A stretch of DNA of 6,498 nucleotides from an uncultured Clostridia bacterium (GCA_934273135.1 CAKQSU010000070.1:1-6498); one strand, 5' to 3'. Shown: positions 1 to 5,899, counted from the stretch's first letter. Program-made: numbers and translations. Notes: generated from the sequence alone by a model not told the origin.

Positions 1-479
1 GCACAACGCTTTCTCCCGCGCTTCCGTACGCGCTCTTTCCGTCGTCCGTTTCTTCCGCTTCCGAAGTCGAACGCTTCAACGGCAACGTGGTGTTTAACGG
101 CATAATCGATTGCGCAAAGGCAGCGATTGAAAACGATATTCCCGTCGTTTTGGGCAACGACGTGGGCTGCCCGTGGATAACGCAGTACGATTTTTGGCGC
201 GAACTTTATTACTTTAAGAAGTTTGTAGGCGTTTCTAATTCCTTTGCAATCTACTCGGCGACAAAACAAGCCGCTTCGGTTGCGGGGATAGGCGACGAAA
301 CGGGCAGCATAGAAGCGGGCAAAGCGGCGGACATGATTATATTAAAAGAAAATCCGCTCGAAGATTTGCGAGCTTTACGGCACGTCGAAAGGGTTGTCGC
401 AAGAGGAAAACTTTACGATAAGCCTAAGTTCAAAGTAAACAAGCGCGTTGCCGCCGAACTCGATAAATTTATCGATTAA
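1..479 (+). CDS. Amidohydrolase family protein, C-terminal part (5' end outside window)
   Basis: The open frame runs from base 3 at the window edge to TAA at 477-479, giving 158 visible residues; the GTG at 87 is internal, since the frame stays open and family-like upstream (LSPALPYALF). The protein resembles imidazolonepropionase-related metal-dependent hydrolases (COG1228), TIM-barrel enzymes hydrolysing amide or related bonds with one or two bound metals. The visible part holds the end of the barrel: VVLGNDVG, whose Asp (visible residue 53, bases 159-161) sits where the family has its catalytic, metal-binding aspartate. Next comes a helix with SATKQAASVAGI, then the typical GSIEAGKAADMIIL segment, where the chain enters the beta-sandwich domain, and NPLEDL. 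The metal-binding histidines would lie upstream, unseen. Substrate cannot be told from this part; a dipeptidase-like or deaminase role is equally possible. It lies 44 bases before the next gene, with no terminator seen between, so cotranscription is likely. Confidence 0.9.
   Translation, partial: TTLSPALPYALFPSSVSSASEVERFNGNVVFNGIIDCAKAAIENDIPVVLGNDVGCPWITQYDFWRELYYFKKFVGVSNSFAIYSATKQAASVAGIGDETGSIEAGKAADMIILKENPLEDLRALRHVERVVARGKLYDKPKFKVNKRVAAELDKFID
460..475. repeat. Perfect 16-base palindrome at the end of the amidohydrolase gene
   Basis: The sequence TCGATAAATTTATCGA is its own reverse complement. It covers the last codons of the amidohydrolase gene and lies about 50 bases before the start of the downstream gene. 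The arms have no spacer, so a DNA operator for a dimeric regulator is more plausible than an RNA hairpin. It may also be chance, because the encoded residues (DKFID) fit the reading frame normally. Confidence 0.4.
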
Positions 480-523
480 GCGCAGGATAACGCCATAAAT
501 AAAATTTTTTAAGAGGTGAAAAA

Positions 524-1030
524 ATGATAATGACATCCGCACAAGCAGCAAAAACGCTCAAAAAACTCAACGAAGAAAGACAATCGCTTTTCGCAAAACA
601 AGGTCGGGCGAAAGAATTCATCGCCGCAGTAGGCGAAAATATCGAGGACGTGCGCCCCGAATACGATTTTTGCGCCACGCAGGCAGAACTTAACGAGGTT
701 GAAACGAAAATCCGCAAGTTAAAACACGCTCTCAACATGTTCAACTGCACGACCGTCGTGGACGGATTCGATATGACGATTGACGAAATGCTCGTTTACA
801 TTCCGCAACTTTCTTCCCGTAAAGATTGCCTTGCGGAAATGAAGGATAAGCTTGCGAAAACGCGCGAAGCTTATTCGGGCAGAACGTCTTCCGTGATAGA
901 TTATAGGTACTTAAATTACGACTTGAAAGACGTTAACATAGAGTACGAAAAGGTTGCCGAGGCTCTTGCCGCGGCGCAAAACGCTTTGGATTTGGTAAAC
1001 AACACCAAGACATTAGAAGTCAAGCTATAA
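524..1030 (+). CDS. DIP1984-like helical protein of unknown function
   Basis: A 168-residue soluble protein with no signal peptide or membrane segment. The start at 524 is supported by AGAGGTGA (512-519) a few bases upstream; a second ATG two codons later (530) is an alternative. The sequence is almost all charged helix: a first helical stretch at about residues 5-35, a second at about 50-72, then the segment NCTTVVDGFDMTIDEML (74-90), an SSRKDCL motif (97-103), another coiled-coil-like helix (about 100-117) and a long C-terminal helix (about 132-160) ending in NNTKTLEVKL. This order (paired helices, a TN-like turn, a D-G-x-x-[TL]-x-E box, an R-x-D-x-L motif and a C-terminal N-x-T-x-E-x ending) recalls the DIP1984/septicolysin-like family, whose biochemical role is not established. 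Family assignment is from memory and moderate. It probably shares a transcript with the upstream amidohydrolase. Confidence 0.88.
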   Translation: MIMTSAQAAKTLKKLNEERQSLFAKQGRAKEFIAAVGENIEDVRPEYDFCATQAELNEVETKIRKLKHALNMFNCTTVVDGFDMTIDEMLVYIPQLSSRKDCLAEMKDKLAKTREAYSGRTSSVIDYRYLNYDLKDVNIEYEKVAEALAAAQNALDLVNNTKTLEVKL

Positions 1031-1049
1031 GCGCGTTAATCGCGTTTTT
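1031..1049 (+). terminator. Weak intrinsic terminator right after the DIP1984-like gene
   Basis: Immediately after the TAA stop, GCGCG (1031-1035) can pair with CGCGT (1041-1045, one G-U pair) around a five-base TTAAT loop, followed by a short T run ending at 1049. The stem is only five base pairs, so termination may be partial; the stronger hairpin at 1282-1303 could act as backup. Confidence 0.4.
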
Positions 1050-1276
1050 CCGTTCGCCGACAAGAACTTTTATTTTGAGAATTAAATTTTTGTTAAAAGC
1101 GATGTTCGAAGTCAAAGTTTGCGCTTTATTATCCTTTCGTTATTTATTATGAGTTTACGTTCAACGTCAGGGAATTTATAAAAACAGACATTTACTTTGT
1201 ATCGGCGGAAAAAACTTGCGCTTTTGCGGTAACGGAGGAAGTTTGGTTATAATCCGTTACGCTTTTAATTTACAAC
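1050..1276. other. AT-rich intergenic stretch with no convincing gene
   Basis: Together with its flanking terminators this forms a gene-free stretch of about 300 bases. Start codons lead only to very short frames without ribosome binding sites (for example 16 codons at 1102-1152). One clear inverted repeat is present: GTAACGGA (1229-1236) with TCCGTTAC (1253-1260), extended by GC/GC around a bulged G, with a 16-base loop. It is followed on the plus strand by CTTTTAATTT, so it could be a further weak terminator or part of an untranslated RNA. A TATAAT lies inside its loop (1248-1253) but has only a poor -35 partner. No tRNA or known RNA was recognised. Confidence 0.5.
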
Positions 1277-1314
1277 AAAAACGCCGCGGATTTTTCCGCG
1301 GCGCGTTTTTTTTT
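1277..1314. terminator. Bidirectional intrinsic terminator between convergent genes
   Basis: CGCCGCGGA (1282-1290) and TCCGCGGCG (1295-1303) form a perfect nine-base-pair GC-rich stem with a TTTT loop. On the plus strand it is followed by nine T (1306-1314); read on the minus strand it is followed by five T (complement of 1277-1281). It lies 36 bases beyond the pyk stop codon, so it is the natural pyk terminator, and it blocks plus-strand readthrough from the DIP1984-like gene into pyk antisense. Confidence 0.93.
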
Positions 1315-1338
1315 ATGCTTAAACGTTTTCGGTAGCTC

Positions 1339-2748
1339 TTATACCGTTTCAACCTTTATCGTGTTCGTCAGCCCCGTCATGCCGGCAACGCCTGCCGTAA
1401 TGACTATTCTGTCGTCCTTTTTGAGGCTCAGCGTAGACTTGGCTATCTTAGCTGCTTCTTCGAAAAGTTGTTCGGTAAGTTCGTATTTTTTGCAAAGTTT
1501 GGGCGTTACTCCCCAGGAAAGGGCAAGGCGGCGCCAGGTTTCCTCGTTGTCGGTTAAGCCGATAATGCTTACGGGGCAACGGAAACGCGAAATCATTCTT
1601 GCCGTTCTGCCGGAAAGCGTGCAGGCGACGATTGCTTTCGCGCCGATATCGAGAGCCATTCCGCAGGTCGCATGCGAAATTGCGTCGTTGAGGTTTTTAA
1701 TCTCGAAGTTGCAGGAATGAAAACGCTTTTCGTAATGAATGTTGTTTTCGGTGTATTCGGCGATTTTCGCCATCGCTTCGACCGATTGAACGGGATAATC
1801 GCCCATAGCCGTTTCGCCCGAAAGCATAATCGCGCTCGAACCGTCGTAAACGGCGTTCGCCACGTCGGAAATTTCCGCTCTCGTCGGACGCGCGTTGTGA
1901 ATCATCGTCTCTAACATCTCTGTCGCCGTGATTACGCGCTTGCCTAAAAAGCGGCATTTTGTGATGAGTTTTTTCTGTATCGCCGGGAGCGTTTCGTAAG
2001 GAACTTCCACGCCGAGGTCTCCGCGCGCAACCATAATTCCGTCGCAAACGCTGCAAATTTCTTCTATGTTGTCTACGCCCGCGGCGTTTTCAATCTTTGC
2101 GATAAAATCAACATCCGTATGCCCGTGTTCGGCTAAAAACGAAGAAACTTCTTCCACGTCCTTTTTGGAAGAAACGAAAGAAAGAGCCACAAAGTCTATT
2201 CCGTGTTCGAGTCCGAACAAAAGGTCGGCTTTGTCTTGCTCGCTTAAGTACACGTTTTTGAGCGTTTTGCCGGGAAAACTCATACTCTTTCTGTTTGAAA
2301 GCGTTCCGCCCGTTTTTACGGTGCAAACAATGTCCTCTCCGTCGATTTTTTCGACTTCGAGTTCGACAAGCCCGTTGTTTATAAGTACTCTGTCTCCCGT
2401 AAAAAGCTCTTTGTTGAGATTTTTATACGAAACGGAAACGATGTTTTCGTTGCCGACGACGTCCCGCACGGTGAGTGTGAATTTGTCTCCCTTTTTCAAT
2501 TCTATCTTGCCGTTTTCGTAAGTGCCGGTGCGAAATTCCGGTCCCTTTGTGTCCAAAAGTATGGCGATCGGCAAACCTAATTTTTCGCGTACCTTTTTAA
2601 TCAGTTCTATGCGTTTTAAGTGGACTTCGTGCGTTTCGTGCGAGAAGTTGAGCCGCGCTACGTTCATGCCGGCAAGGCACATTTTTTCGAGTGTTTTTTC
2701 GTCCGAACACGCCGGACCTATCGTGCAGATGATTTTAGTTTTTCTCAT
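1339..2748 (-). CDS. pyk: Pyruvate kinase
   Basis: Cytoplasmic glycolytic enzyme making pyruvate and ATP from PEP and ADP, 469 residues, the compact form without the extra C-terminal PEP-utiliser-like domain found in Bacillus. The ATG at 2748 follows AGGAAAG (2760-2754), and the protein begins with the usual TKIICTIGPA. Domain A (TIM barrel) covers about 1-70 and 170-330, the B lid about 71-168, and the C regulatory domain about 345-469. Visible active-site residues: Arg32, Asn34 and Ser36 in ARLNFSH; Asp66, Thr67 and Lys68 in LDTKGPE; catalytic Lys218 and metal ligand Glu220 in IAKIE; metal ligand Asp244 in ARGDLG; and Thr276 in ITATEMLE. Glu71 occupies the position of rabbit muscle Glu117, which marks K+-dependent pyruvate kinases. 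The motif reads ATEMLE where ATQMLE is common. It is divergent from ppdK and appears to have a long structured leader that may attenuate transcription. Confidence 0.98.
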   Translation of the reverse strand: MRKTKIICTIGPACSDEKTLEKMCLAGMNVARLNFSHETHEVHLKRIELIKKVREKLGLPIAILLDTKGPEFRTGTYENGKIELKKGDKFTLTVRDVVGNENIVSVSYKNLNKELFTGDRVLINNGLVELEVEKIDGEDIVCTVKTGGTLSNRKSMSFPGKTLKNVYLSEQDKADLLFGLEHGIDFVALSFVSSKKDVEEVSSFLAEHGHTDVDFIAKIENAAGVDNIEEICSVCDGIMVARGDLGVEVPYETLPAIQKKLITKCRFLGKRVITATEMLETMIHNARPTRAEISDVANAVYDGSSAIMLSGETAMGDYPVQSVEAMAKIAEYTENNIHYEKRFHSCNFEIKNLNDAISHATCGMALDIGAKAIVACTLSGRTARMISRFRCPVSIIGLTDNEETWRRLALSWGVTPKLCKKYELTEQLFEEAAKIAKSTLSLKKDDRIVITAGVAGMTGLTNTIKVETV

Positions 2749-2824
2749 AACAACTTTCCTTAATTTATAATCTATCTTTTCCCTTTTATCTTATATACCG
2801 AAAGCATTGCCGAAAGGTAAAAAA

Positions 2825-2847
2825 ACAATCGCCCGAAAGGCGATTGT
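2825..2847 (-). terminator. Strong terminator-like hairpin in the pyk leader
   Basis: Read on the minus strand, ACAATCGCC and GGCGATTGT form a perfect nine-base-pair stem around TTTCG, followed by six more T (complement of 2824-2819). It lies upstream of the pyk start by about 70 bases and downstream of the promoter at 2953-2982. It therefore either ends an independent small RNA or is a conditional terminator of the pyk transcript. In the plus direction only three A follow, so it is oriented for the minus strand. Confidence 0.8.
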
Positions 2848-2856
2848 AAAAAGCAT

Positions 2857-2885
2857 AAAAAAATCCTTAAATTAAAAAGGTTTTT
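2857..2885 (-). terminator. First, weaker terminator-like hairpin in the pyk leader
   Basis: On the minus strand, AAAAACCTT (2885-2877) pairs with AAGG-A-TTTTT (2868-2859) with one bulged A and an eight-base TTTAATTT loop, and the 3' arm lies in a run of seven T (2863-2857). The GC content is low, so it is a weak terminator unless assisted. Its 5' arm can alternatively pair with an upstream segment (2918-2910), which is the logic of an attenuator. Confidence 0.5.
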
Positions 2886-2892
2886 ATCTTTT

Positions 2893-2947
2893 CACCGAGT
2901 AAATACGGCATAAAAACCGTATGACAGACTCCACCATTTATTCGGTG
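2893..2947 (-). ncRNA. Candidate structured leader element upstream of pyk
   Basis: Starting within a base or two of the predicted transcription start, minus-strand CACCGA (2947-2942) pairs with TCGGTG (2898-2893). After an A-C mismatch the helix continues with TAAA (2940-2937) against TTTA (2903-2900). Inside, TACGG (2921-2917) and CCGTA (2908-2904) form a hairpin stacked next to the outer stem, with an unpaired purine-rich strand GGTGGAGTCTGTC (2935-2923) on the 5' side. The hairpin arm and loop GGTTTTTAT (2918-2910) are exactly complementary to ATAAAAACC (2887-2879), which also forms the 5' arm of the first terminator. I do not recognise it as a named riboswitch; it could be a regulatory leader or a small RNA. 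Confidence 0.45.
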
Positions 2948-2952
2948 TGTTA

Positions 2953-2982
2953 ATTGTAGCACCAAAAGACGGATATTGTCAA
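2953..2982 (-). promoter_or_regulatory. Sigma-70/SigA-type promoter for the pyk leader
   Basis: On the minus strand, TTGACA (2982-2977) and TACAAT (2958-2953) are separated by 18 bases: a perfect -35 and a one-mismatch -10. The predicted start is at about 2946-2948, giving a leader of roughly 200 nt before the pyk start codon. A weaker alternative nearer the gene is TTTACC (2821-2816) with TATATA (2797-2792), 18 bases apart; if real it would bypass the leader. Confidence 0.8.
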
Positions 2983-3124
2983 GCGGCTTAATACGCGCCG
3001 ACAAGTATTTTTCTTTTTTTAACGTAAATTTTTTGCTTTGCGTTTATAGAGACGGGCTTTGTACAGTTTAACCGTAAAAATTAGGCAATTTTGCTTTCTT
3101 TAACGAAATTTTCGGCTTATCCTA

Positions 3125-3153
3125 TTGACAGTAACGAAAATTTACTATATAAT
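3125..3153 (+). promoter_or_regulatory. Consensus SigA-type promoter for ppdK
   Basis: TTGACA (3125-3130) and TATAAT (3148-3153) match consensus exactly, with the optimal 17-base spacer, in an AT-rich setting. The transcription start should be at about 3159-3161, giving a leader of about 100 nt. A perfect promoter implies high basal initiation, which fits a strongly expressed central-metabolism gene and makes a downstream control step, such as the hairpin at 3170-3213, more sensible. Confidence 0.9.
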
Positions 3154-3169
3154 TGTTTATGGTGAGAAC

Positions 3170-3213
3170 ACCGAGGCGGCGCAAGAAGGATTGCTTGCGC
3201 TCGTCGGTTTTTT
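3170..3213 (+). terminator. Terminator-like hairpin (possible attenuator) in the ppdK leader
   Basis: GCGCAAG (3179-3185) pairs with CTTGCGC (3194-3200) around an eight-base loop, and ACCGA (3170-3174) pairs with TCGGT (3204-3208), with a small internal loop between the helices. A run of six T (3208-3213) follows directly. It lies between the promoter and the ppdK ribosome binding site, so full-length mRNA must read through it. Just upstream, GGTG (3161-3164) can pair with CACC (3169-3172), which would open the base of this hairpin, so an alternative fold exists. Confidence 0.65.
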
Positions 3214-3256
3214 AACTTACAAAAAAAAGTAATTGAAAACATTTTAGGAGGTTTCA

Positions 3257-5881
3257 ATGAAGTACATTTACTTATTTACCGAAGGTAACGGCAAAATGCG
3301 CGAGCTTCTCGGCGGCAAGGGCGCGAACCTTGCGGAAATGACCAATCTCGGTCTTCCCGTGCCGCAGGGCTTTACCATCACTACCGAAGCCTGCACACAG
3401 TACTACGAAGACGGCAAAGTTATCAATCCGGAAATACAAGCCCAGATTATGGAGTACGTGGACAAGCTCGAAAAAATGAGCGGCAAAAAATTCGGGGACA
3501 AAGAGAACCCGTTGCTCGTTTCCGTCCGTAGCGGCGCAAGAGCTTCCATGCCCGGCATGATGGATACCATTTTGAACCTCGGTATCAACGATGACGTCGT
3601 AGAAGTGCTTGCCAAAAAATCCGGCAACCCGCGTTGGGCGTGGGACTGCTACAGAAGATTCATTCAGATGTATTCCGACGTAGTTATGGAAGTCGGTAAA
3701 AAATACTTCGAACAGCTCATCGATAAAATGAAAAAGGAAAAAGGCGTTACGCAGGACGTTGAACTTACCGCGGACGACCTTAAGGAACTCGCTTCCGAGT
3801 TCAAAGCCGAATACGAAGAAAAAATCGGCGCAAAATTCCCGTCGGATCCTAAGGAACAGCTTATGGGCGCGATTAAAGCGGTGTTCAGAAGCTGGGACAA
3901 CCCCCGCGCAAACGTTTACCGTCGCGACAACGATATCCCGTACAGCTGGGGTACCGCGGTCAACGTTCAGATGATGGCTTTCGGCAATATGGGTGACGAT
4001 TGCGGCACGGGCGTTGCTTTCACCCGCGACCCGGCTACCGGCGAAAAGAAGCTTATGGGCGAATTTTTGATGAACGCGCAGGGCGAAGACGTCGTTGCGG
4101 GCGTTCGTACGCCTAAGAAGATTGCCGAAATGGCAAAGGTTATGCCCGAAGTATACGAGCAGTTCCAAAAGATTTGCAATATCCTCGAATCTCATTATAA
4201 AGATATGCAGGATATGGAATTCACCATCGAAAACAGAAAACTTTACATGCTTCAGACCCGTAACGGCAAGCGTACCGCTCAGGCGGCTTTGAAAATCGCT
4301 TGCGACCTTGTGGACGAGGGCATGATAACCGAAAAAGAAGCGGTGCTTATGATTGACCCGCGCAACCTCGACACGCTTTTGCACCCGCAGTTCGACGCTA
4401 AGGCTTTGAAAGCCGCCGAACCTATCGGCAAAGCACTCGCCGCTTCCCCGGGAGCAGCCGCAGGTCAGATAGTATTCTCCGCCGAAGAAGCAAAGGCTTG
4501 GAACGCAAACGGCAAAAAGGTCGTTCTCGTAAGGCTCGAAACTTCCCCCGAAGATATCGAAGGCATGAAAGCCGCTCAGGGTATCCTCACCGTTCGCGGC
4601 GGTATGACTTCTCACGCGGCGGTCGTTGCTCGCGGTATGGGTACTTGCTGTGTTTCCGGTTGCTCGGAAATCGTTATGGACGAAGAAAACAAAGTCTTTA
4701 CGCTCGGCGGAAAAACTTACCATGAAGGCGACACTATCTCGATAAACGGCTCCACCGGTTATATTTACGACGGCATTATCCCCACCGTTCCCGCTTCCGT
4801 AACGGGCGAATTTGCGAGAATTATGGCTTGGGCGGATAAGTTCAGAACGCTCAAAGTCCGCACTAACGCGGATACTCCCGCAGACGCTAAGCGTGCGAGA
4901 GAACTCGGCGCGGAAGGCATCGGTCTTTGCCGCACGGAACACATGTTCTTTGAGGGAAGCAGAATCGCGGCGTTTAGGGAAATGATTTGCTCCGACACGG
5001 TCGAAGAACGCGAAGCCGCGCTCGATAAGATTTTGCCGATGCAGCAGGGCGACTTCGAAAAGCTTTACGAAGCCCTCGAAGGCAACCCCGTTACCATAAG
5101 ATTCCTCGACCCGCCCCTTCACGAATTCGTTCCGACCGAGGAAGCCGACATCGAGGCTCTTGCGAAAACGCAGGGCAAATCGGTTGAAAGAATCAAGGCG
5201 ATAATCGCTTCCTTGCATGAATTCAACCCGATGATGGGTCACCGCGGATGCAGACTTTGCGTAACCTATCCGGAAATCGCGAAAATGCAGACGAGAGCGG
5301 TTATCCGCGCGGCAATCGCCGTTAAGGCTAAACACCCCGATTGGAACATTAAGCCGGAAATCATGATTCCGCTCGTAGGCGAAGTAAAAGAATTTAAGTT
5401 CGTTAAGGATATAGTAGTTGCCGTAGCGGACGAAGAAATCGCGGCGGCAAAGTCGAAAATAACCTACGAAGTCGGCACGATGATAGAAATCCCGCGCGCT
5501 GCGCTTACCGCCGACGAAATAGCTAAAGAAGCCGAATTCTTCTGCTTCGGCACCAACGACTTGACGCAAATGACGTTCGGTTTCTCCCGTGACGACGCAG
5601 GCAAGTTCCTCGGCGCGTATTACGACCATAAGATTTACGAGTCCGATCCGTTCGCTCGTCTTGACACAAACGGCGTAGGCAAGCTCATGAAGATGGCTGT
5701 CGAATTAGGTCGCGGCGCAAGAAAGACGCTCCATTGCGGCATTTGTGGCGAACACGGCGGCGACCCGTCCTCCATCGAATTCTGCAACGAATTAGGTCTT
5801 GACTACGTTTCTTGCTCGCCTTACCGCGTCCCCATCGCTCGCTTAGCGGCAGCGCAGTCGGCAATCAAGAAAAACAAATAA
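3257..5881 (+). CDS. ppdK: Pyruvate, phosphate dikinase
   Basis: Cytoplasmic enzyme interconverting PEP + AMP + PPi with pyruvate + ATP + Pi; in anaerobes it can run either way at the PEP/pyruvate node. At 874 residues it is full length (the Clostridium symbiosum enzyme is of the same size). The ATG at 3257 follows AGGAGG (3246-3251) at ideal spacing. Domain order: ATP-grasp nucleotide-binding part (about 1-340) with Lys21 in GGKGANLAEM, Arg91, Glu321 and Gln333; swivelling phosphohistidine domain (about 385-505) with GGMTSHAAVVARGMG and catalytic His453; PEP/pyruvate TIM barrel (about 515-874) with Arg559, Arg615, Arg663, metal ligands Glu744 and Asp768, and catalytic Cys830 in HCGICGEHGG. 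Thr451 matches the threonine that plant regulatory protein phosphorylates; no regulator gene is in the window. Codons TTA, CTA and TCA are absent from codon 7 to about 791, a bias expected of high expression. Confidence 0.99.
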   Translation: MKYIYLFTEGNGKMRELLGGKGANLAEMTNLGLPVPQGFTITTEACTQYYEDGKVINPEIQAQIMEYVDKLEKMSGKKFGDKENPLLVSVRSGARASMPGMMDTILNLGINDDVVEVLAKKSGNPRWAWDCYRRFIQMYSDVVMEVGKKYFEQLIDKMKKEKGVTQDVELTADDLKELASEFKAEYEEKIGAKFPSDPKEQLMGAIKAVFRSWDNPRANVYRRDNDIPYSWGTAVNVQMMAFGNMGDDCGTGVAFTRDPATGEKKLMGEFLMNAQGEDVVAGVRTPKKIAEMAKVMPEVYEQFQKICNILESHYKDMQDMEFTIENRKLYMLQTRNGKRTAQAALKIACDLVDEGMITEKEAVLMIDPRNLDTLLHPQFDAKALKAAEPIGKALAASPGAAAGQIVFSAEEAKAWNANGKKVVLVRLETSPEDIEGMKAAQGILTVRGGMTSHAAVVARGMGTCCVSGCSEIVMDEENKVFTLGGKTYHEGDTISINGSTGYIYDGIIPTVPASVTGEFARIMAWADKFRTLKVRTNADTPADAKRARELGAEGIGLCRTEHMFFEGSRIAAFREMICSDTVEEREAALDKILPMQQGDFEKLYEALEGNPVTIRFLDPPLHEFVPTEEADIEALAKTQGKSVERIKAIIASLHEFNPMMGHRGCRLCVTYPEIAKMQTRAVIRAAIAVKAKHPDWNIKPEIMIPLVGEVKEFKFVKDIVVAVADEEIAAAKSKITYEVGTMIEIPRAALTADEIAKEAEFFCFGTNDLTQMTFGFSRDDAGKFLGAYYDHKIYESDPFARLDTNGVGKLMKMAVELGRGARKTLHCGICGEHGGDPSSIEFCNELGLDYVSCSPYRVPIARLAAAQSAIKKNK

Positions 5882-5899
5882 GCGTTAAGCTTATTTTCT

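Larger units (their letters stand above)
2749..3256. other. Divergent pyk/ppdK regulatory intergenic region
   Basis: This 508-base gap holds no gene that I can support. Its contents are the pyk promoter and leader (2749-2982, minus strand), a very AT-rich middle (about 2983-3120) in which I see only T tracts and no clear structure, and the ppdK promoter and leader (3125-3256, plus strand). The two transcripts diverge and do not overlap. Three copies of CCGAAAG (2798, 2810, 2833 on the plus strand) sit in the pyk leader; the last lies in the terminator loop. Confidence 0.7.

Noticed and set aside
87..89. GTG at 87 as the start of a short 130-residue protein
   Set aside because: The frame is open to the window edge and the upstream residues (LSPALPYALF) continue the amidohydrolase fold, so the gene is cut by the window rather than short.
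469..750. A 93-codon minus-strand frame across the start of the DIP1984-like gene
   Set aside because: It overlaps a well-supported plus-strand gene with a good ribosome binding site; the translation is Ser/Phe/Ala-rich and has no recognisable domain.
1102..1152. A 16-codon ORF in the gap after the DIP1984-like gene
   Set aside because: No ribosome binding site, no promoter and an unremarkable sequence.
1224..1253. TTGCGG-18-TATAAT as a plus-strand promoter
   Set aside because: The -35 is poor, and a transcript from it would run straight into the terminator at 1282-1314 with no gene to express.
1361..2770. Several open frames of 70-150 codons opposite or out of frame with pyk
   Set aside because: Low-complexity Ser/Arg-rich translations with no family resemblance and no ribosome binding sites; shadows of pyk.
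2749..3256. A tRNA, T-box, or a named riboswitch (TPP, SAM, purine, glycine, fluoride, ZTP) in the pyk/ppdK gap
   Set aside because: I looked for the conserved cores of these classes in both leader RNAs and did not see them; the structures remain unassigned.
3272..5629. A 785-codon open frame on the minus strand opposite ppdK
   Set aside because: It is exactly in register with the ppdK codons and its product (rich in F, H, R, with no recognisable domain) is a by-product of codon bias. ppdK itself is certain from its length and catalytic motifs.
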